A stretch of DNA of 15,242 nt from Planctomycetota bacterium (GTDB lineage: Bacteria > Planctomycetota > Phycisphaerae > Phycisphaerales > UBA1924), in assembly GCA_023434205.1 (NCBI GenBank), contig JAEYTB010000227.1, positions 1 to 15,242 of the forward strand, given 5' to 3'. How positions within the stretch are numbered: the first letter of the stretch is position 1; each line of letters opens with the position of its first letter. A program made the position numbers and the translations under genes. Below are positions 13,195 to 15,242 of this stretch, piece by piece. The notes beneath the pieces are model-generated. The model was not told the origin of the DNA. It worked only from the letters and a program-made list of their open reading frames with translations, and searched no databases.

Positions 13195-14745
13195 TCAGCA
13201 CAACTGATACTCCGGCATCGCCGTGGCCAGCAGCACCAGCCCCGTGACCGTCGCGTTGTTGACCTCGTTGCCCTTGCTCTCCAGGAACTCCGTCAGCGCC
13301 GCCCGCGCCGCGCTGGGCCGCTGGCCCAGCGTCACATCCAGAACGCCGTCCACCACCTCCGCCGGGCCCCGCACCCCCGCCGGCAGCACCGCCATCGCGT
13401 CGAACCTGTCCGTCTGCGCCGAGCCGTCGTAGCCCTGCGGCTTGCGCCCCGTGATCAGGAACGTCATGATGTTCTGCCGCACGAACACCGTGGAGGTGTT
13501 GATCCACGACCGCCCGCCGTCCCAGCCCTTCACGCTGGGCGGCAGGAACAGCCGCTGGCCCATCAGGTCCAGCGCATCGTTCAGGATCGAAAGGTCCCGC
13601 ACCGGCGCGTTGAGGCTCCGCACCGCCCCCACCACGAGCTGCACCGGGCTCTTGATCTGCTCGTTGATGAACCGGCGGTCGTAGAAGTGCTCGCTCAGGA
13701 ACAGCTTCTTCAGCAGCGGCTTGAGCTCGTACCTGGAGCCCTGCAGCGTGCTCGCCATCTCCCGCAGCACCCCACGCTGCCACGCCGGGATATCCGAATC
13801 ATCCGCCCGCTCGATCGGCGGCAGGTCCGCGACAAAGTAGTGGTACAGCTTCCGCGAGATAAACGCCGGGCACGCGCGGTGCGCCAGGATCGCCCGCACG
13901 AAGTCGTCCCCGTCCATGTTCCCGCTCTTGCCCAGGATCGACTTGCCCCCCGTGTCGTGGTTCTGCCGCTGGAACACGAACTCATCGTCCTGGTACGTAT
14001 ACCCCGTCAGCGCCCGCGCCCCCTCCTTGATGTCCTTCTCGGTGTAGTTCCCCACCCCCAGGCTGAACAGCTCCATCAACTCCCGCGCCAGGTTCTCGTT
14101 GGGCCGGCCCTTGCGGCTCTCGTTGTTGTTCAGGAACTTGATCATCGCCGGGTCGCGGATGATCGCGTACAGCAGCGCGCCGAAGTTCCCCGCCGCGTGC
14201 TCCCGCAGCAGCCGGTTCTGCATGTACATGTGGTAGCTGTCTTCCACGCTCCGGAAGCTCGTCGCGAAGTGCCCGTGCCAGAAGAGCGTCAGCTTCTCCT
14301 CCAGCGGCCGCGGCGTCTCGATCATCCGCTTCAGCCACCACTTCTGCACCTCGCCCATCTGCCCGCGATCGCGCATCTCCCGCCGCTGCCGCTCCTGCTG
14401 AAGCCGCGAGATCTCCTCCTGGTCACCCGACCGGCGCGCCGCCGCGGCCATCCGCCGCTCCTCGGGCGTCGGCGGCCGCATCATGTCCTTGTCGAACGCG
14501 TCCTCCGGCGCCCCCTCGAAGGGCACCTTCTCGAAGTCCACGATGTGGTCCACGGCCTTGACCGGTCCCCACGACACCACCGCCCGAACCTGCGCCTCCG
14601 ACCCCCCGAACCCCGCCCGCCACAGCAGGTGCCGCGCCTGCGCCGGCCCGAACGCCTCGGGCTTGATCAGCCGCAGGTGCCCCGCAGGATCGTGATCGAC
14701 CGGTGAAGGCTCGAACGCGGGCTGGCTCTCTTGTGGCTGCGGCAT
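13195..14745 (-). CDS. DUF1800 domain-containing protein
   Basis: This 516-aa member of the DUF1800 family of unknown biochemical role is recognised by KLTLFWHGHFATS, the Asn/Glu/Arg motif NENLARELMELFSLGVGNYTEKDI, ALTGYTY, FISRKLYHYFV, SPVQLVVGAVRSL and the tail motif VKGWDGGRSWINTST. The N-terminus (MPQPQESQPAFEPSP...) has no obvious Sec or Tat signal, unlike its DUF1501 partner. A charged helical insert occupies about residues 90-135 (PEERRMAAAARRSGDQEEISRLQQERQRR in that region). The start is ATG 14745, with GAGGGG five bases upstream. The next gene, DUF1501, follows after 31 bases. Pairs of this kind are widespread, and an extracellular or periplasmic function is inferred only from the exported partner. 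Confidence 0.92.
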   Translation of the reverse strand: MPQPQESQPAFEPSPVDHDPAGHLRLIKPEAFGPAQARHLLWRAGFGGSEAQVRAVVSWGPVKAVDHIVDFEKVPFEGAPEDAFDKDMMRPPTPEERRMAAAARRSGDQEEISRLQQERQRREMRDRGQMGEVQKWWLKRMIETPRPLEEKLTLFWHGHFATSFRSVEDSYHMYMQNRLLREHAAGNFGALLYAIIRDPAMIKFLNNNESRKGRPNENLARELMELFSLGVGNYTEKDIKEGARALTGYTYQDDEFVFQRQNHDTGGKSILGKSGNMDGDDFVRAILAHRACPAFISRKLYHYFVADLPPIERADDSDIPAWQRGVLREMASTLQGSRYELKPLLKKLFLSEHFYDRRFINEQIKSPVQLVVGAVRSLNAPVRDLSILNDALDLMGQRLFLPPSVKGWDGGRSWINTSTVFVRQNIMTFLITGRKPQGYDGSAQTDRFDAMAVLPAGVRGPAEVVDGVLDVTLGQRPSAARAALTEFLESKGNEVNNATVTGLVLLATAMPEYQLC

Positions 14746-14785
14746 GCGGACCCCTCGGAAAGTCCCGGTTCAACGCCCTTCACCC

Positions 14786-14800
14786 GGTGCGCATTGCACC
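14786..14800 (-). other. short hairpin in the spacer before the DUF1800 gene
   Basis: A 5-bp perfect inverted repeat (14786-14790 with 14796-14800) has a 5-base loop in the 105-base spacer between the CtaA-like gene and the DUF1800 gene. It lacks a T-tract and is too short to be a convincing terminator. The remainder of the spacer shows only the GAGGGG ribosome site of the DUF1800 gene. Confidence 0.2.
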
Positions 14801-14850
14801 ACAGGCTCCTCCAATCTATCGGGCCCTTGCCGCTTTGCGAGCCAAATCCC

Positions 14851-15242
14851 TCAGGCACCGGCCTTCGTCGATTCGTAGATCGCCAGCCCACACTCCGGGC
14901 ACGGCGAATCCGCCGGAAGCCCCTCTCGCCCGTACCCGCAGCGGAGACAGCGTTCCTGACGCACCCGGACCGACCGGTACACCATCTTCGCCAGCACCGC
15001 CAGCCCCGTGACAAGCCCCAGCAAGACCGCCCCGTTCGCCTGGTGCGCTGTCCTCAGAAGCACCCGGCCCACGGACTCCGCCTCCCCCCCCATCCCGCGG
15101 CTGCGCATCACCGCGAACAGCGTCACCCACCCCAGCAGCACCTGGGCAAACAGCACCACGAGCATCCAACGCCCGAGCTGCCGCAGCAGGCCCGTCACGC
15201 CGCCCCGGGCCTGTCGGTTATACACAACTGACGCTGCCGACG
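14851..15242 (-). CDS. CtaA/COX15-like C-terminal membrane segment fused to a zinc ribbon (partial at the right edge)
   Basis: The frame is open to the window edge, so the gene probably starts outside; the first in-window start is GTG 15225 (124 aa from there, numbered so below). Two membrane helices lie at about 19-40 (RWMLVVLFAQVLLGWVTLFAV) and 62-83. LLRTAHQANGAVLLGLVTGLAV with His61 closely resembles the last two helices and heme-ligand HQ motif of heme A synthase (CtaA/COX15), which oxidises heme O to heme A for cytochrome oxidase. The tail is a zinc ribbon, Cys93/Cys96 and Cys109/Cys112 (CLRCGYGREGLPADSPCPECG), a module common in Phycisphaerae membrane proteins but not part of standard CtaA. 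Alternatively it is a short stand-alone membrane zinc-ribbon protein. It lies 105 bases upstream of the DUF1800 gene on the same strand. Confidence 0.6.
   Translation of the reverse strand, partial: SAASVVYNRQARGGVTGLLRQLGRWMLVVLFAQVLLGWVTLFAVMRSRGMGGEAESVGRVLLRTAHQANGAVLLGLVTGLAVLAKMVYRSVRVRQERCLRCGYGREGLPADSPCPECGLAIYESTKAGA

Noticed and set aside
11739..13247. Long plus-strand open frame (about 500 codons) opposite the DUF1501 gene
   Set aside because: It is rich in Arg, His, Pro and Leu with no domain signature, and lies antisense to a clearly conserved gene; such frames are expected in high-GC DNA.
13687..14706. Plus-strand open frame of about 340 codons opposite the DUF1800 gene
   Set aside because: It is dominated by Arg/Leu/His/Pro/Val with no recognisable fold, a shadow of the GC-rich third positions of the DUF1800 gene.
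14755..14800. tRNA-like T-loop sequence (GGTTCAACGCC) near 14767
   Set aside because: No matching anticodon arm, D-arm or acceptor stem could be found around it on either strand.

Overview
The window is a high-GC stretch of chromosome, most likely from a planctomycete of the class Phycisphaerae. Three things point there. First, a secreted protein ends in a duplicated calcium-loop dockerin-like tail (DFDGDGDSATDADIEAFF type) rich in Cys. Second, a DUF1800/DUF1501 gene pair lies at the right end, an arrangement very common in Planctomycetota. Third, small membrane proteins carry a CxxCGY...LPADSPCPECG zinc ribbon. Several genes lack Shine-Dalgarno sequences, which is also common in that phylum. 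There are no rRNA or tRNA genes, CRISPR arrays, insertion sequences or phage genes that I can see. The organism assignment is inference from these protein signatures.

Left part (1-4955): a possible gene start runs off the left edge on the minus strand. Next come a PAS-LuxR regulator (minus, closed by a perfect hairpin terminator) and a divergent LOG-family nucleotide phosphoribohydrolase. A minus-strand set follows in transcription order: secreted dockerin-tailed protein, ECF-like sigma factor, membrane-anchored anti-sigma-like protein. Sigma and anti-sigma genes are coupled by a 4-base stop/start overlap. A small unrecognised protein with a strong ribosome site lies to the right.

Middle part (4956-9855): an orphan membrane-linked PAS-PAS histidine kinase overlaps tail-to-tail with rlmE (23S rRNA 2'-O-methyltransferase). 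Upstream of rlmE on the same strand are iscX and an Isc-type [2Fe-2S] ferredoxin, the last two genes of a classical isc operon without the rest of it. The iscX-rlmE spacer holds a heptamer repeat and a perfect 11-bp inverted repeat. Divergent from the ferredoxin is a GT2 glycosyltransferase coupled by an ATGA overlap to a lipid-A-synthase N-domain (LABN) membrane protein, suggesting polyprenyl-phosphate-linked sugar or lipid modification.

Right part (9856-15242): three tightly packed plus-strand genes (two of unknown function and a two-helix membrane protein with a zinc ribbon) meet, at a shared CTAG, the DUF1800-DUF1501 pair on the minus strand. The window ends in a minus-strand gene whose visible part resembles the last two membrane helices of heme A synthase (CtaA/COX15) followed by a zinc ribbon. 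Most of the window is ordinary core or lineage-specific chromosome. The points most worth a second look are the CtaA-like/zinc-ribbon fusion, the repeat leader of rlmE, the detached fdx-iscX pair, and the unknown gene trio.
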